From Paraburkholderia sp. BL10I2N1 (lineage in GTDB: Bacteria; Pseudomonadota; Gammaproteobacteria; Burkholderiales; Burkholderiaceae): a DNA stretch of 64,000 bases. The stretch is taken from positions 806,001-870,000 of the forward strand of contig NZ_SNWA01000002.1 of the NCBI RefSeq assembly GCF_004361815.1. The letters run 5' to 3'. The notes under the pieces are model-generated. The model had not been told where the DNA came from, made no database searches, and saw only the letters and a program-made list of their open reading frames with translations. Both the position numbers and the translations under genes were made by a program. Shown in pieces: positions 45,704 through 54,833 of this stretch (the first letter of the stretch is position 1; each line of letters starts with the position of its first letter).

Positions 45704-46072
45704 GCATGATGCGGCGCACGCCTCGCCCATTGCGCTCTCATCCACGCGTCATGACGGGTTGTCAATGGAACGGCACTCAACTGGCTTCAACAAAAGCCGC
45801 AATTGCGAGGAGCAAACGATGCCAGTTATGTCATTTTGCTGAGCGGTGAAAGCGGCGCGGGCTCGCCTGACGTCAACAGCTCGGCGATACCAGCCGCATC
45901 AAGCCAGCACCGCTTCCACGGGACGGCGGGGCGAGAACGGTAGCGTCGGCCCATAGCCGAAGCGGGGCTGCCGTTACTGGTTGATCGTTTTTTTGATCGG
46001 CTTCGGCAGACATCGGCGCTGCTTCGAGATCATGGAAGGCAAGGCTGTCGCCCGCACTCAAGGAGCACGATT
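45704..46072. other. Intergenic region of 369 bases
   Basis: No gene recognised. Near 46057 a CAAGGAG ribosome site serves the next gene. Nothing else stands out. Confidence 0.4.
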
Positions 46073-47200
46073 ATGCACCGGCTTGCCGTCGTATCCATCG
46101 CATTGCTTCTCGCACTCACGGATGTGGCCTCCGCGGCCGGGCGCGCAGAGCCCGGGTTCTCCCGCGACATCGGCGGTGATCACTTCGCTGCGGGCACCAG
46201 CGTCGAAATCGACCAGCCGGTAGCCGGCGATGCAATTGCCGCAGGAGAGGCGGTCATGCTTTCGTCGAAAGTAGCCGGCGATGTGGTTCTCGCCGGCCGT
46301 GACCTTCTTGTCGACGGCGATGCTGGCGAGAACCTCTACGCGGCGGGCAGCGAGGTGGTCATGAATGGCGCCGTCGGCCGGAACGCACGGGTTGCCGGCC
46401 GCAGGGTCGATATCGGGCGGCGTGCGCACATTGCCGGCAACGCCAGCGTCGCCGGAGGGAGCGTCAACGTGATCGGTGATGTCAAGGGTTACGTCGAGGC
46501 AGCAGGCGGCCGCATTTACATCGACGGCGCGGTCGGTGGCGACGTGGAAGCGAGTGGACGCGAAGTGGCGCTCGGGCCGAACGCGCGCGTGACCGGCGCG
46601 CTGCGCTACCGCAGCCCAAACCTGATTGAACAGGATCCGCGCGCCGTCGTCAGTGGAGGTATCGAACGGCTGACGGCGCACCGGCCTCCTGCGCCTGCTC
46701 GGCCGTTGCATCGAATCGGGCGCTGGATATGGACGATCGGCCTGATGGTCCTTGCCGCATTACTGGTTGCCGCGATGCCCGGCTTTTGCTTGAGTGTGTC
46801 CGAAAAGCTCCGCCAGCGGTTCCCGCTGAGCCTGTTGCTGGCATTCGTCGTGATCGTTTGCGTTCCTGTTGCCGCCATTGTGCTGCTTGTCACGGGAATC
46901 GGGGCGCCGCTAGGGATACTCGCCATCCTCGCCTACCCGGCGCTAATGCTCATCGGCTACGTCAGTGCGGGTATCGCGCTCGGCGATGCGATCCTGCGTC
47001 GCGTCCGGCCGACCGATGCGACGCTTAAACGGCGGCGCACTGTATTCGCGGCGCTGGCAACGCTGGCGCTTTCGCTCGTCGGATGGATTCCGTGGATTGG
47101 CGGCTTCATCGCCGTCGTCGCGTTACTCTCCGGTGTAGGAGCACTCGTTCTTCAGGGATGGGCCGCGGTTTCCGCCCGCAAGCCGCGGGAAACGGCATGA
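46073..47200 (+). CDS. Bactofilin-like beta-helical protein with C-terminal membrane helices
   Basis: A 375-residue envelope protein. A signal peptide (ends SAAGR) is followed by about 150 residues of short Gly/Val/Ala repeats of 15-17 residues (DQPVAGDAIAAGEAVMLSSK, then VAGDVVLAGRDLLVDGDAGE and further similar turns), resembling the right-handed beta-helix of polymer-forming bactofilins. Residues about 215-370 hold four or five membrane helices (WIWTIGLMVLAALLVAAMPG and others). So an exported beta-helix is anchored by a membrane domain, unlike the cytoplasmic bactofilin scaffold. Role unknown; perhaps an envelope organising element. Start behind AAGGAG. Confidence 0.75.
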   Translation: MHRLAVVSIALLLALTDVASAAGRAEPGFSRDIGGDHFAAGTSVEIDQPVAGDAIAAGEAVMLSSKVAGDVVLAGRDLLVDGDAGENLYAAGSEVVMNGAVGRNARVAGRRVDIGRRAHIAGNASVAGGSVNVIGDVKGYVEAAGGRIYIDGAVGGDVEASGREVALGPNARVTGALRYRSPNLIEQDPRAVVSGGIERLTAHRPPAPARPLHRIGRWIWTIGLMVLAALLVAAMPGFCLSVSEKLRQRFPLSLLLAFVVIVCVPVAAIVLLVTGIGAPLGILAILAYPALMLIGYVSAGIALGDAILRRVRPTDATLKRRRTVFAALATLALSLVGWIPWIGGFIAVVALLSGVGALVLQGWAAVSARKPRETA

Positions 47201-48050
47201 CACTGCAGCTCCTTCGACGAAACGAGGAACGCGGCGGCGCGACCAACTGGTCGAATGCGCATTGTTACGACTTGCATGGATCGCCGGATGTCCGGTTACA
47301 GATCGACGCCGACCGTTTCCTGTCGAATCCAATTGTTAGCGAATGGCAGAAGATGGCCCGAACTCTGCCCGATGCAGACTGCGATCGGCCGCCGCTTGCA
47401 GCCGAATATGCAACAGGCATAAAGCGACCTGTTGCTGACGGTCGAGCCGTTGCAGTTCCAACGACAGGAATCAGAGCGGAACGGTCGTTCCATGCCCTTA
47501 TTCGAGGGCAGGTCATCTTGAGGTTTGTTCAACGCCTGCGCGTGTCTGCAGGCTCGGAAACGCGCGGTTGACAGCGCCCGACGAACACGACGAGCCAGAA
47601 CATCGAGTTCGCCTCGAGCCGGCGGCCCGGCTGGCTGATGTGCGAGCCGGCCAGACTCAAGGTCATCGGAGACCCGGCAGACGGCAAACTCAAGCCGTAG
47701 CGCGCTGTCGAACGACTCGCTGACGACGCGTCAGTTTCGCCGACTGATAGCAAGGGCGTCGATCCACCACAGCAGCGAGCCTCACCCCGCTCGTCTGACA
47801 AATTGCCCATACCGTAAGCTATTGGTAAATAATGCGCGGCAACTGAGACACCAGGAACATCACCTAGTTAAATTTGATTGACGATTTCCATGTCGTCCGA
47901 CAACAATATTCATGGTGATCGAGCCAGCCGCTCCTGATCGGTCTCTTCGCTGTAATTGTGCATCTCCCGTTCGCACTAGCGTCGCCACGCGGCCCATGGC
48001 CGTCGGAGTTCAACCTCCCTCTCAGCGAGACAAAAAGGAGAACGAATCAA
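47201..48050. other. Long intergenic region (about 850 bases)
   Basis: Several short ORFs on both strands, none with a recognised family, ribosome site or signal peptide. The last 230 bases (47820-48050) are A+T richer and include the promoter and AAAAAGGAG ribosome site of the polygalacturonase gene. A degraded gene may have existed here but I cannot identify it. Confidence 0.4.
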
Positions 48051-50258
48051 ATGGCAACACATGACAAAGACGATCCCCTGCTCTCCGAAGCCCGCACCAA
48101 TGCACCCCCCTCCCCCGGCCGGCGCGCATTCATGGCCTTTGCCGGCGTGTCCGCAGGCGCAACCCTCCTGGCGACCAGCCGCGGGGCGGCAGCAGCAGAC
48201 TCAATGTTTCCGATTCCTTCCGCCCTCGGCGGTCAACCGCCGGCACAACCCGGCCACCCCGCCGCTGGGGACCCGATCTGGGACCCGATCTGGGGCCCGG
48301 ACGGCCAGGCCACGGCCATCATCAGGAGGCTTGCCTACGTCAATCCCTCGATGTTCTCCCACGCCGACTTTCACGTGGCGAGCTACGGTGCGCGCGCACT
48401 CCCCGCTTCCGCGTTGATTACGTCGACCGCGTGGCCGGGCGGCAAGATTCCATGGGTGACTGGCGGTACGGAAGAGACCGCGCATCCGACCAACGACCGG
48501 CAAAGCCCAGGCTCGGGCGTGATGGTGCCGTGCGACTACACGGGCACGCAGTACGACTCGTGCGCCGCGTTCAATGCCGCGATCGTCGACGCGAGTCGCG
48601 TCGGCGGCGGCCGCGTGGTGGTGCCGGCCGGCAACTGGTATTGCGGGGGTCCGATCGTGCTCCTGAGCCGTGTGAACTTGCATCTGGAATCGGGCTGCAC
48701 GATCTATTTCAGCCCGAACCCGGCGGACTACGCAAAGAACGGCCCGTACAAGACGGCGAACGGCAATCTGTACCACGCGCGCTGGCAGGCAAACGATTGC
48801 CTGAATTTCGGCTCGCCGATCTATGCGTTTCGCCAGACCAACATTGCAGTGACCGCCGACGACAACACCTGCGTGCTGAACGGTCAGGCGATGACGCCGA
48901 TGCAACTGAGCAATCAGCCGCCGACCTCGTGCTGGTGGACCTACAAGGGAAGCAGCAACACGTACGGCTGTGCGGGTTCGTCGACGCCGTCGCAGGCTTA
49001 TGCGAATCCGAACAACGTCCCACTGACGAGCCTCCCCGCTTCCCAAATCAGGAACCCGCAGGCAAACGTTTCCTTTACGAATCAGTACGGCGTGACAAGT
49101 TCGCTGATGGACCTGCTCACGGGCACGGGCTGGAACCAGGACCAGAACTATCTGCCCGCGCTGTCCGAGCTGCGCGTGCCGTTCGAGGACCGCATCTTCG
49201 GTAACGGACACTTTCTGCGTCCGTGCATGATCGAGTTCATCGGGTGCAAGAACGTGCTCCTGCAGAACTACCACACGCAGAACACGCCGTTCTGGCAGCA
49301 CCACCCGACCGATTGCACGAACGTGGTGATCGACGGCGTGTTTGCCGACAGCGTCGGACCGAACAACGACGGCTTCGATCCAGACGCGTGCAACCACGTG
49401 CTGGTGCAGAACGTTCAGTTCAACACCGGTGACGACTGCATCGCGTTAAAGTCCGGCAAGTACCTCGACACCGAGTACGGTCCAATGCATAACATCGTGG
49501 TGCAGAACTGCACGATGCAAAGCGGCCACGGCGGTCTGACGATCGGCAGCGAAATGAGCGCGGGCGTGCAAAACGTTTACGCTCGCAACCTGACGATGCA
49601 GAACGAGAACTGGGCGACCAATCCGCTGAACATCGCACTGCGGTTCAAGACCAACATGAACCGCGGCGGGTTCATCAACAACGTCTGGATCAACGGCGTG
49701 ACACTGCCCAACGGCCTGAACCTTGCCGGGAAGTACGGCGGCGGCGCGCTGGGTGCCGCGATCAGTCCGATCACGGGCCAGGGGACGACCGGTCTCGCAA
49801 CGAACCCGCCTACGGGTCAAGGCGGCCTGATCACGTTCGACTGCGATTACAACCCGTCCGGCGATGCGGTACGCTGGAGTCCGTCGGCGATCAGCAACAT
49901 CAACATCACGAACGTGCACGCGAGCAACGTGTCGGGCTCGGTGTCGTACTCGATGCCTTCGGGCTTCGTCGCCGGGTCGAACTCGTGCTTCCAGGCGCTC
50001 GTCATGCAGGGTCCCGAGGCGGTCGACTACAACGGTCCGCTGCCGGTGCCGACCGTGAGTCCGATCAGCGGCGTCACGATCTCGAACTGCAACCTCGGCA
50101 ACCCGGTGTGCACGGGCGCAGTTCCGACGACGCCTTCGACGTCTGCGTCGGCCGCGCCGGGTCCGGTCTTCGTGAGCAATGTGAGCGGTATTACGCTGAG
50201 CAACGTGGTGATCGCGGGCACCACATACAACACGTCGCTGACCGCACCGGCGACCTGA
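48051..50258 (+). CDS. Tat-exported GH28 polygalacturonase-like glycoside hydrolase
   Basis: A 735-residue secreted enzyme starting behind AAGGAG. Twin-arginine type leader PGRRAFMAFAGVSAGATLLA ends in AAAADS. Then a right-handed beta-helix with GH28 hallmarks: DSVGPNNDGFDPDACNHVLV, NTGDDCIALKSG (paired catalytic Asp), SGHGGLTIGSE (catalytic His) and RFKTN (substrate Arg/Lys). Length exceeds simple polygalacturonases by some 300 residues, with a long N-terminal extension of unknown use. It probably cuts pectic galacturonan after export; type II secretion could carry it beyond the outer membrane. A perfect hairpin follows the gene. Confidence 0.88.
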   Translation: MATHDKDDPLLSEARTNAPPSPGRRAFMAFAGVSAGATLLATSRGAAAADSMFPIPSALGGQPPAQPGHPAAGDPIWDPIWGPDGQATAIIRRLAYVNPSMFSHADFHVASYGARALPASALITSTAWPGGKIPWVTGGTEETAHPTNDRQSPGSGVMVPCDYTGTQYDSCAAFNAAIVDASRVGGGRVVVPAGNWYCGGPIVLLSRVNLHLESGCTIYFSPNPADYAKNGPYKTANGNLYHARWQANDCLNFGSPIYAFRQTNIAVTADDNTCVLNGQAMTPMQLSNQPPTSCWWTYKGSSNTYGCAGSSTPSQAYANPNNVPLTSLPASQIRNPQANVSFTNQYGVTSSLMDLLTGTGWNQDQNYLPALSELRVPFEDRIFGNGHFLRPCMIEFIGCKNVLLQNYHTQNTPFWQHHPTDCTNVVIDGVFADSVGPNNDGFDPDACNHVLVQNVQFNTGDDCIALKSGKYLDTEYGPMHNIVVQNCTMQSGHGGLTIGSEMSAGVQNVYARNLTMQNENWATNPLNIALRFKTNMNRGGFINNVWINGVTLPNGLNLAGKYGGGALGAAISPITGQGTTGLATNPPTGQGGLITFDCDYNPSGDAVRWSPSAISNINITNVHASNVSGSVSYSMPSGFVAGSNSCFQALVMQGPEAVDYNGPLPVPTVSPISGVTISNCNLGNPVCTGAVPTTPSTSASAAPGPVFVSNVSGITLSNVVIAGTTYNTSLTAPAT

Positions 50259-50261
50259 TGC

Positions 50262-50290
50262 GCGGTGACCGCGGTAACCGCGGTCACCGC
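50262..50290 (+). terminator. Perfect 13-bp hairpin after the GH28 gene
   Basis: GCGGTGACCGCGG - TAA - CCGCGGTCACCGC, three bases after the stop codon. Likely terminator; no T run follows. Confidence 0.65.
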
Positions 50291-50408
50291 TGTGACATCA
50301 AGCGACGAATCTATCCAGACCGCGGCCTGTCCCATTTTGCCTCGGCTCGAATCGAGCACCTAAATGCTTGCGATAAAGCGGAGCGCGAAGTGTCGTCGAA
50401 TCAGGCGT

Positions 50409-50525
50409 TTAATACGTCACGACAACGCCCCGTTCGAACAGTAACTCTTCGATGTCACGCTGGCTCAGGATGAACCGGAGTACCAGCGCACCGCGCAGCT
50501 GATGACGACGGGCAGGGAAACGGTG
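50409..50525 (-). mobile_element. Remnant of an IS6-family transposase (N-terminal part)
   Basis: On the minus strand the frame reads FILSQRDIEELLFERGVVVT then Y and stop. This matches the N-terminal segment RFxLSxRDVEELLxERGVxVTYETVRRW of IS6/IS240-type transposases. Upstream, in a neighbouring frame, PVVISCAVRWYSG resembles the preceding ...EIISHAVWLYHR..., so a frameshift separates the two pieces. The DDE domain and both inverted repeats are absent. It is a decayed insertion, between the polygalacturonase and phospholipase genes. Confidence 0.65.
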
Positions 50526-50637
50526 AGCACGGGAACGAACACATCGAGTGGCCTTTTGCTGGCCGGACCTTCGCGTGCATACTCCTTCATCCAGGCGCAG
50601 TCTGCGCGGAAATCGAAGTTCCCCCGGGAGACAGGTT

Positions 50638-52077
50638 ATGGCGAATCAACTCGGAAAGATCGATCACATCGTCGTGCTCATGCTGGAGAACAGGTCATTC
50701 GACCAGATGCTCGGTTTTCTCTACAGCGACAGCAATAACCGCTCACTGTCCAATGACCCATTTGACGGACTGACGGGGAAGGAATCGAATCCCGACGAGT
50801 TCGGCCGGGAAGTTTCTGTGTACAAGATTCAGAAGAGCGACCAGCATGTCTATCTGATGCCGGGCGCCGATCCCGGCGAGGGATTCCAGAACACGAATTA
50901 CCAGCTCTACTCGACTGACGACCCGGCTCCGAACGCAGTTCCGGACAATAAGGGCTTCGTTCTCAACTTCAAATCGGCGATCGCTACAGATCTCGCGAAG
51001 CACTACCGGGACACTTTGCCCGGCACGGCAGCGCCGCAGATCATGGGCATGTACACCCCCGAGTTGCTTCCAGTTCTGTCAGCGCTTGCCCGGGGCTATG
51101 CGGTTTCCGACGCATGGTTCGCGTCGGTTCCGACGATGACGATGCCAAATCGCGCGTTTGCGCTCGCTGCTACATCGCAAGGTCATCTGGACGATCACGT
51201 CAAGATCTTCACCTGTCCCAGCATTTTTGGGCGGCTCTCGGATAAGGGGCTTGATTGGGCGATCTATGGATATAACCGTGATCCTCTTACTCGCCACGAT
51301 TTTCCAGACACGCAACACGCCGACGAAAACCATCTCGGCCATTTTCGGGACTTCAAGGAGCGAGCTGCCGTTGGGAAGCTACCGCCCTTCACGTTCCTGG
51401 AACCGAGTTGGGACGCAGCCGGGAACAGTCAGCACCCGAACTACGACGTCGCGGCGGGCGAGCAACTGATCCACGAGGCCTACTACGCGTTGCGCAACGG
51501 TGCGAAATGGTCGTCGACCCTACTCATCATTACCTACGACGAGCACGGCGGAAACTACGATCACGTGCCCCCGCCGACCGACGCTGCGCCGCCCAACGAT
51601 GGGACGATCGGCGAGTACGGGTTTGACTTTACCCGCTTCGGAGTGCGAGTGCCGGCGGTACTCGTTTCGCCATGGATCAAGGAAGGAACGGTCTTTCACC
51701 CCCCGGGTCGGGTCGATCACACCTCGGTGCTCCAGACGGTGCACCAACGGTGGAAGACTGATCCGCTGACCGATCGCGACAAAAACGCGGCTTCGCTTGC
51801 CGACGTGTTGACGCTCAGGTTAGCTCGCAAAGATGACCCACTGGCGGGCGTAGAGGTTCCGGTGTCGTCAGTGCATCACCCGAACTCCTCGACGCCGTCC
51901 AGGCTCGACAAGATTCACGCAGCTCGCGTTGCAGCGCTGCCCATCAGAAATGAGAAGGGGCATTATGAGGAGGCTTCGCCGGATCTGTCATCGACCGCCG
52001 AATTGACCAATTTCATCCGCGATCGCACTGCCGCGTGGAAAGAACATTTGCGCCGGCAACGCGATCGGCGGAAGTAA
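50638..52077 (+). CDS. Phospholipase C/acid phosphatase (AcpA)-family phosphoesterase
   Basis: A 479-residue protein whose start at 50638 lies behind CGGGAG. Family motifs: DHIVVLMLENRSFDQMLGFL with the metal-binding Glu-Asn at the start, TMTMPNRAFALAATSQGHLD, ITYDEHGGNYDHVPPP with Asp-Glu-His metal ligands, and GVRVPAVLVSPWIKEGTVFH. These proteins hydrolyse phospholipid head groups or phosphomonoesters. No signal peptide is visible, and the usual Tat leader of secreted phospholipases C is missing, so it may stay in the cytoplasm or have lost its leader. It lies downstream of the polygalacturonase and IS remnant. Confidence 0.87.
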   Translation: MANQLGKIDHIVVLMLENRSFDQMLGFLYSDSNNRSLSNDPFDGLTGKESNPDEFGREVSVYKIQKSDQHVYLMPGADPGEGFQNTNYQLYSTDDPAPNAVPDNKGFVLNFKSAIATDLAKHYRDTLPGTAAPQIMGMYTPELLPVLSALARGYAVSDAWFASVPTMTMPNRAFALAATSQGHLDDHVKIFTCPSIFGRLSDKGLDWAIYGYNRDPLTRHDFPDTQHADENHLGHFRDFKERAAVGKLPPFTFLEPSWDAAGNSQHPNYDVAAGEQLIHEAYYALRNGAKWSSTLLIITYDEHGGNYDHVPPPTDAAPPNDGTIGEYGFDFTRFGVRVPAVLVSPWIKEGTVFHPPGRVDHTSVLQTVHQRWKTDPLTDRDKNAASLADVLTLRLARKDDPLAGVEVPVSSVHHPNSSTPSRLDKIHAARVAALPIRNEKGHYEEASPDLSSTAELTNFIRDRTAAWKEHLRRQRDRRK

Positions 52078-52416
52078 GCGTAGAACCAGTCCGGCGTACT
52101 TTCGGCGCCGGACTACCTGACTTGCTTCCGAAGGTCGAGGCGGAAGCAGGATATCCGGCTCGCGCACATTCACCCTGACTATGTGTGCTGTTCCGTCGCG
52201 CAAGGCGGTGGATCGTAGCGGTCCATGAAGCTTGCGATCACCCGCCCAACCGGCCTGAGAAGACAGCTTCGAGCATGCGTACCGACACGGTGGCGTCCGG
52301 AAGACGCACAAACGACGCGCGTCATCTGTTCGTCATCCATGACGAACATGCTGTTGTGGCGCCCGATGTATGCCTGCGCCGAAGCGAAGCTCCGGCTCGA
52401 CTGAGAGTGACACGCG
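52078..52416. other. Intergenic region of 339 bases
   Basis: No recognised gene. Short ORFs on both strands lack ribosome sites and families. Confidence 0.4.
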
Positions 52417-53763
52417 ATGCAAAATCCTGACGCTGCCCTGACTGCCGTGCCGATCCAGACGCTGTCGATGCCGCCGCGCCCCGGTGACGAAATTCTGCGC
52501 GTCAAGGACGTGAGCCGTGGCTTCAGCAAGACACAGGGCGAACTGCTCGTTCTCGACGATGTGAACCTCACGCTGTGCGAGGGTGAGATCGTCGGTATGC
52601 TGGGCCGTTCAGGGTCGGGCAAATCGACACTGCTGCGCATCATCGCCGGGCTGATCGAGCCGACCGGGGGTGAAGTCGCCTATATGGACAAACCCCTCGA
52701 CGGCCCCGCCGAAGGCGTCGCGATGGTGTTTCAGACCTTCGCGCTGTTTCCATGGCTGACCGTGCTGCAGAACGTGGAAGCGGGCCTCGAGGCGCTGGGT
52801 GTGGGTGCGAGCGAGCGCCGCAAACGTGCGCTGGCCGCGATCGACCTGATCGGTCTCGACGGTTTCGAAAACGCGTATCCGCGTGAACTGTCGGGCGGCA
52901 TGCGTCAGCGCGTGGGCTTCGCGCGTGCGCTGGTGGTCGATCCGACGCTGCTTCTGATGGACGAACCGTTCTCCGCGCTCGATGTGCTGACCGCCGAAAA
53001 CCTGCGCACTGACCTGCTCGACCTGTGGACCCAGGGCCGTATGCCGATCAAGTCGGTGCTGATCGTCACGCACAACATCGAGGAAGCGGTGTTCATGTGC
53101 GACCGGATTCTCGTGCTGTCGTCCAATCCTGGCCGTGTGATCGCCGAAATCAAGGTGCCGTTCAAACATCCCCGTAATCGGCTGGACCCAGCGTTCCGCC
53201 GTCTCGTCGACGACATCTACGCGAAGATGACCGCCCGCCAGACCGACGAAGCGACGAGGCTGGGGCTTGAACTGGGCAGCCGGTTACCGCCCGTGTCGAC
53301 CAACCTGTTGGCCGGTCTGATCGAAACGCTGGCCGCCGCGCCCTATCACGGCCGCGCGGACATGCCGGAAATCGCCCGCACGCTGCAGCTCGAGGTGGAC
53401 GATCTGTTCCCCATCGCCGAAGTGCTGCAGTATCTCGGCTTTGCGGACGTACGTGAAGGGGACATCATCCTGATGCCACCGGCACGCGCCTTCGCGGAAT
53501 TCGACACGCAGGAGCGCAAGATGATGTTCGCCGAGCATTTGCTGCGGCACGTGCCGCTCGCCGCGCGGATCAGGAAGGTGTTGAACGAGCGCCCCGGTCA
53601 TCGCGCGCCGCGCGTGCGTTTCGAGCAGGAACTGGAAGATTTTCTGTCGGACAACGCGGCGCAACAGACGCTCGACGCCGTCATCAACTGGGGGCGTTAC
53701 GGCGAGATCTTCTCTTATAACGACAAAACGGAAATCTTCAGTCTCGAGGATGTGGAGTCCTGA
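52417..53763 (+). CDS. ABC transporter ATP-binding protein with AAA-associated C-terminal domain (NitT/TauT type)
   Basis: A 448-residue ATPase. Residues about 28-260 form the ABC domain: Walker A GRSGSGKST, Q-loop VFQTFALFPW, signature LSGGMRQR and Walker B LLLMDEPFSALD. Residues about 300-435 form the AAA-associated domain with VDDLFPIAEVLQYLGFADVR and a tail NWGRYGEIFSYNDKTEIFSL, seen on ATPases of the nitrate/sulfonate/taurine class. It should energise import through a permease encoded next, but the following 150 bases hold only a 20-codon stub that resembles the permease N-terminus. No periplasmic binding protein is nearby. As it stands it lacks a local partner. Confidence 0.88.
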   Translation: MQNPDAALTAVPIQTLSMPPRPGDEILRVKDVSRGFSKTQGELLVLDDVNLTLCEGEIVGMLGRSGSGKSTLLRIIAGLIEPTGGEVAYMDKPLDGPAEGVAMVFQTFALFPWLTVLQNVEAGLEALGVGASERRKRALAAIDLIGLDGFENAYPRELSGGMRQRVGFARALVVDPTLLLMDEPFSALDVLTAENLRTDLLDLWTQGRMPIKSVLIVTHNIEEAVFMCDRILVLSSNPGRVIAEIKVPFKHPRNRLDPAFRRLVDDIYAKMTARQTDEATRLGLELGSRLPPVSTNLLAGLIETLAAAPYHGRADMPEIARTLQLEVDDLFPIAEVLQYLGFADVREGDIILMPPARAFAEFDTQERKMMFAEHLLRHVPLAARIRKVLNERPGHRAPRVRFEQELEDFLSDNAAQQTLDAVINWGRYGEIFSYNDKTEIFSLEDVES

Positions 53764-53819
53764 TCCCGAGGTTTCGGCTCATGCCGCAGCGCTTCGGTGA
53801 GTCGGGCGATGAAAGGTAG
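53760..53819 (+). pseudogene. Possible N-terminal stub of the cognate ABC permease
   Basis: The CTG overlapping the ATPase stop codon opens 19 codons, IPRFRLMPQRFGESGDER, then a stop. Permeases of this ABC class typically start in this position with similar Arg/Pro-rich residues (R-F-R-L-M-P-x-R), after which the first membrane helix should follow. No helix follows. This fits deletion of the permease but the match is very short. Confidence 0.3.
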
Positions 53820-53920
53820 TCGTACGCTTTTCCTCGTGGCGTCGCTTCACGGCGCCCACCCAGAATCCGTCTGCTTGCCGAACAAATGTGCGTGGTCTCC
53901 GCACTTACGTCGCTAACACT

Positions 53921-54526
53921 TCAACTTGACGGCGCCGCCTTGAAACCTGGCAGACCCTTGGCCAGTTCGCCTGTTGCGAGGGTGACGGCCCTCTGGACTG
54001 CCGCGTGGAAGTCGGCTTTCAGGTCCTCAACGGCAATCGAGCGACGGAAAAAATCAGCCCATACAAATTCGGCGAAAGCGGTAGGCGTTTTGAGGTAACC
54101 GCCGGCATCACGTACGTACCCGGCCAGGGAACGATAGGGGTCGTCGACCAACTTCTCCAGGTGATGCGGGATGGCCGCGTAGTAGTGACGCACTCCGTAC
54201 TCGTCGAGGGGGTGAACCCACAGGTTCCTGTCCATCTCCTTCCAGAAATCTTCCAGACCGTAATTAGAGAGGTCGGCCTCCACCACGAAGAACCCACTAG
54301 CGACGCCGGCCTCCAGCGCGGCTCGCCCGAGGTGGTGATGATCGGTTATGTACAGTTTTCCGGCCGACCCAACCACCGCCGGGATAGGATGGGCTTGCAT
54401 AAACGCCTGTTGCTCCTTTTGCGTTAGCGAAACCAGGAGTTTCTTTTTGTCCAGGACTTCAATCATCCCCACCGTGAGCTGCGTTGGGTGCAATTCATGG
54501 ATCAAGGACTCGCGGATCTTCGGCAT
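53921..54526 (-). CDS. ParB-like nuclease-fold protein (ParBc_2/DUF family)
   Basis: A 201-residue protein starting at 54526 behind ACGGAG; a longer start at 54607 has no ribosome site. The N-terminal half resembles the ParB/sulfiredoxin fold: LHPTQLTVGMIEVLDKKKLL and GKLYITDHHHLGRAALEAGV (the HHH metal or phosphate segment). The C-terminal half is helical: EDFWKEMDRNLWVHPLDEYG. PF08857-type members are secreted or cytoplasmic and their activity is unproven; here no signal peptide is seen. It is monocistronic. Confidence 0.75.
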   Translation of the reverse strand: MPKIRESLIHELHPTQLTVGMIEVLDKKKLLVSLTQKEQQAFMQAHPIPAVVGSAGKLYITDHHHLGRAALEAGVASGFFVVEADLSNYGLEDFWKEMDRNLWVHPLDEYGVRHYYAAIPHHLEKLVDDPYRSLAGYVRDAGGYLKTPTAFAEFVWADFFRRSIAVEDLKADFHAAVQRAVTLATGELAKGLPGFKAAPSS

Positions 54527-54833
54527 CTTGAACTCCGTCAATTGTTGAATCCGGATGAGCGAAGGCTTCCATTTACGCCCATCACCGAAATCGTGCAGAG
54601 GCTCCAAGGCCGCCCGACAGAGCCTGCAAGTCCCATGCGCGCTCGCCGGGCTTGACCGCTTCGGCCGCTTGTCCCTCTGCTCTCTATCGTATCAATAGGC
54701 GCGGCGCTGTCACGTTACAGTATTCGCGAGGAAGTAGCGTAGAAGACGCCCCAGTCTGCTCCTGAGGGATATCATGGTTGTAACGCCCCCCCGACCGGCA
54801 GGTCGACTGACGTGCCCAACAGGAGAAGCAACG

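Noticed and set aside
47201..47957. Small ORFs between the bactofilin-like gene and the polygalacturonase gene
   Set aside because: No family, ribosome site or signal sequence; not separable from chance open frames in high-GC DNA.
48201..49397. 398-codon ORF antisense to the GH28 gene
   Set aside because: Very Arg/His-rich shadow of the beta-helix coding sequence with no recognisable domain.
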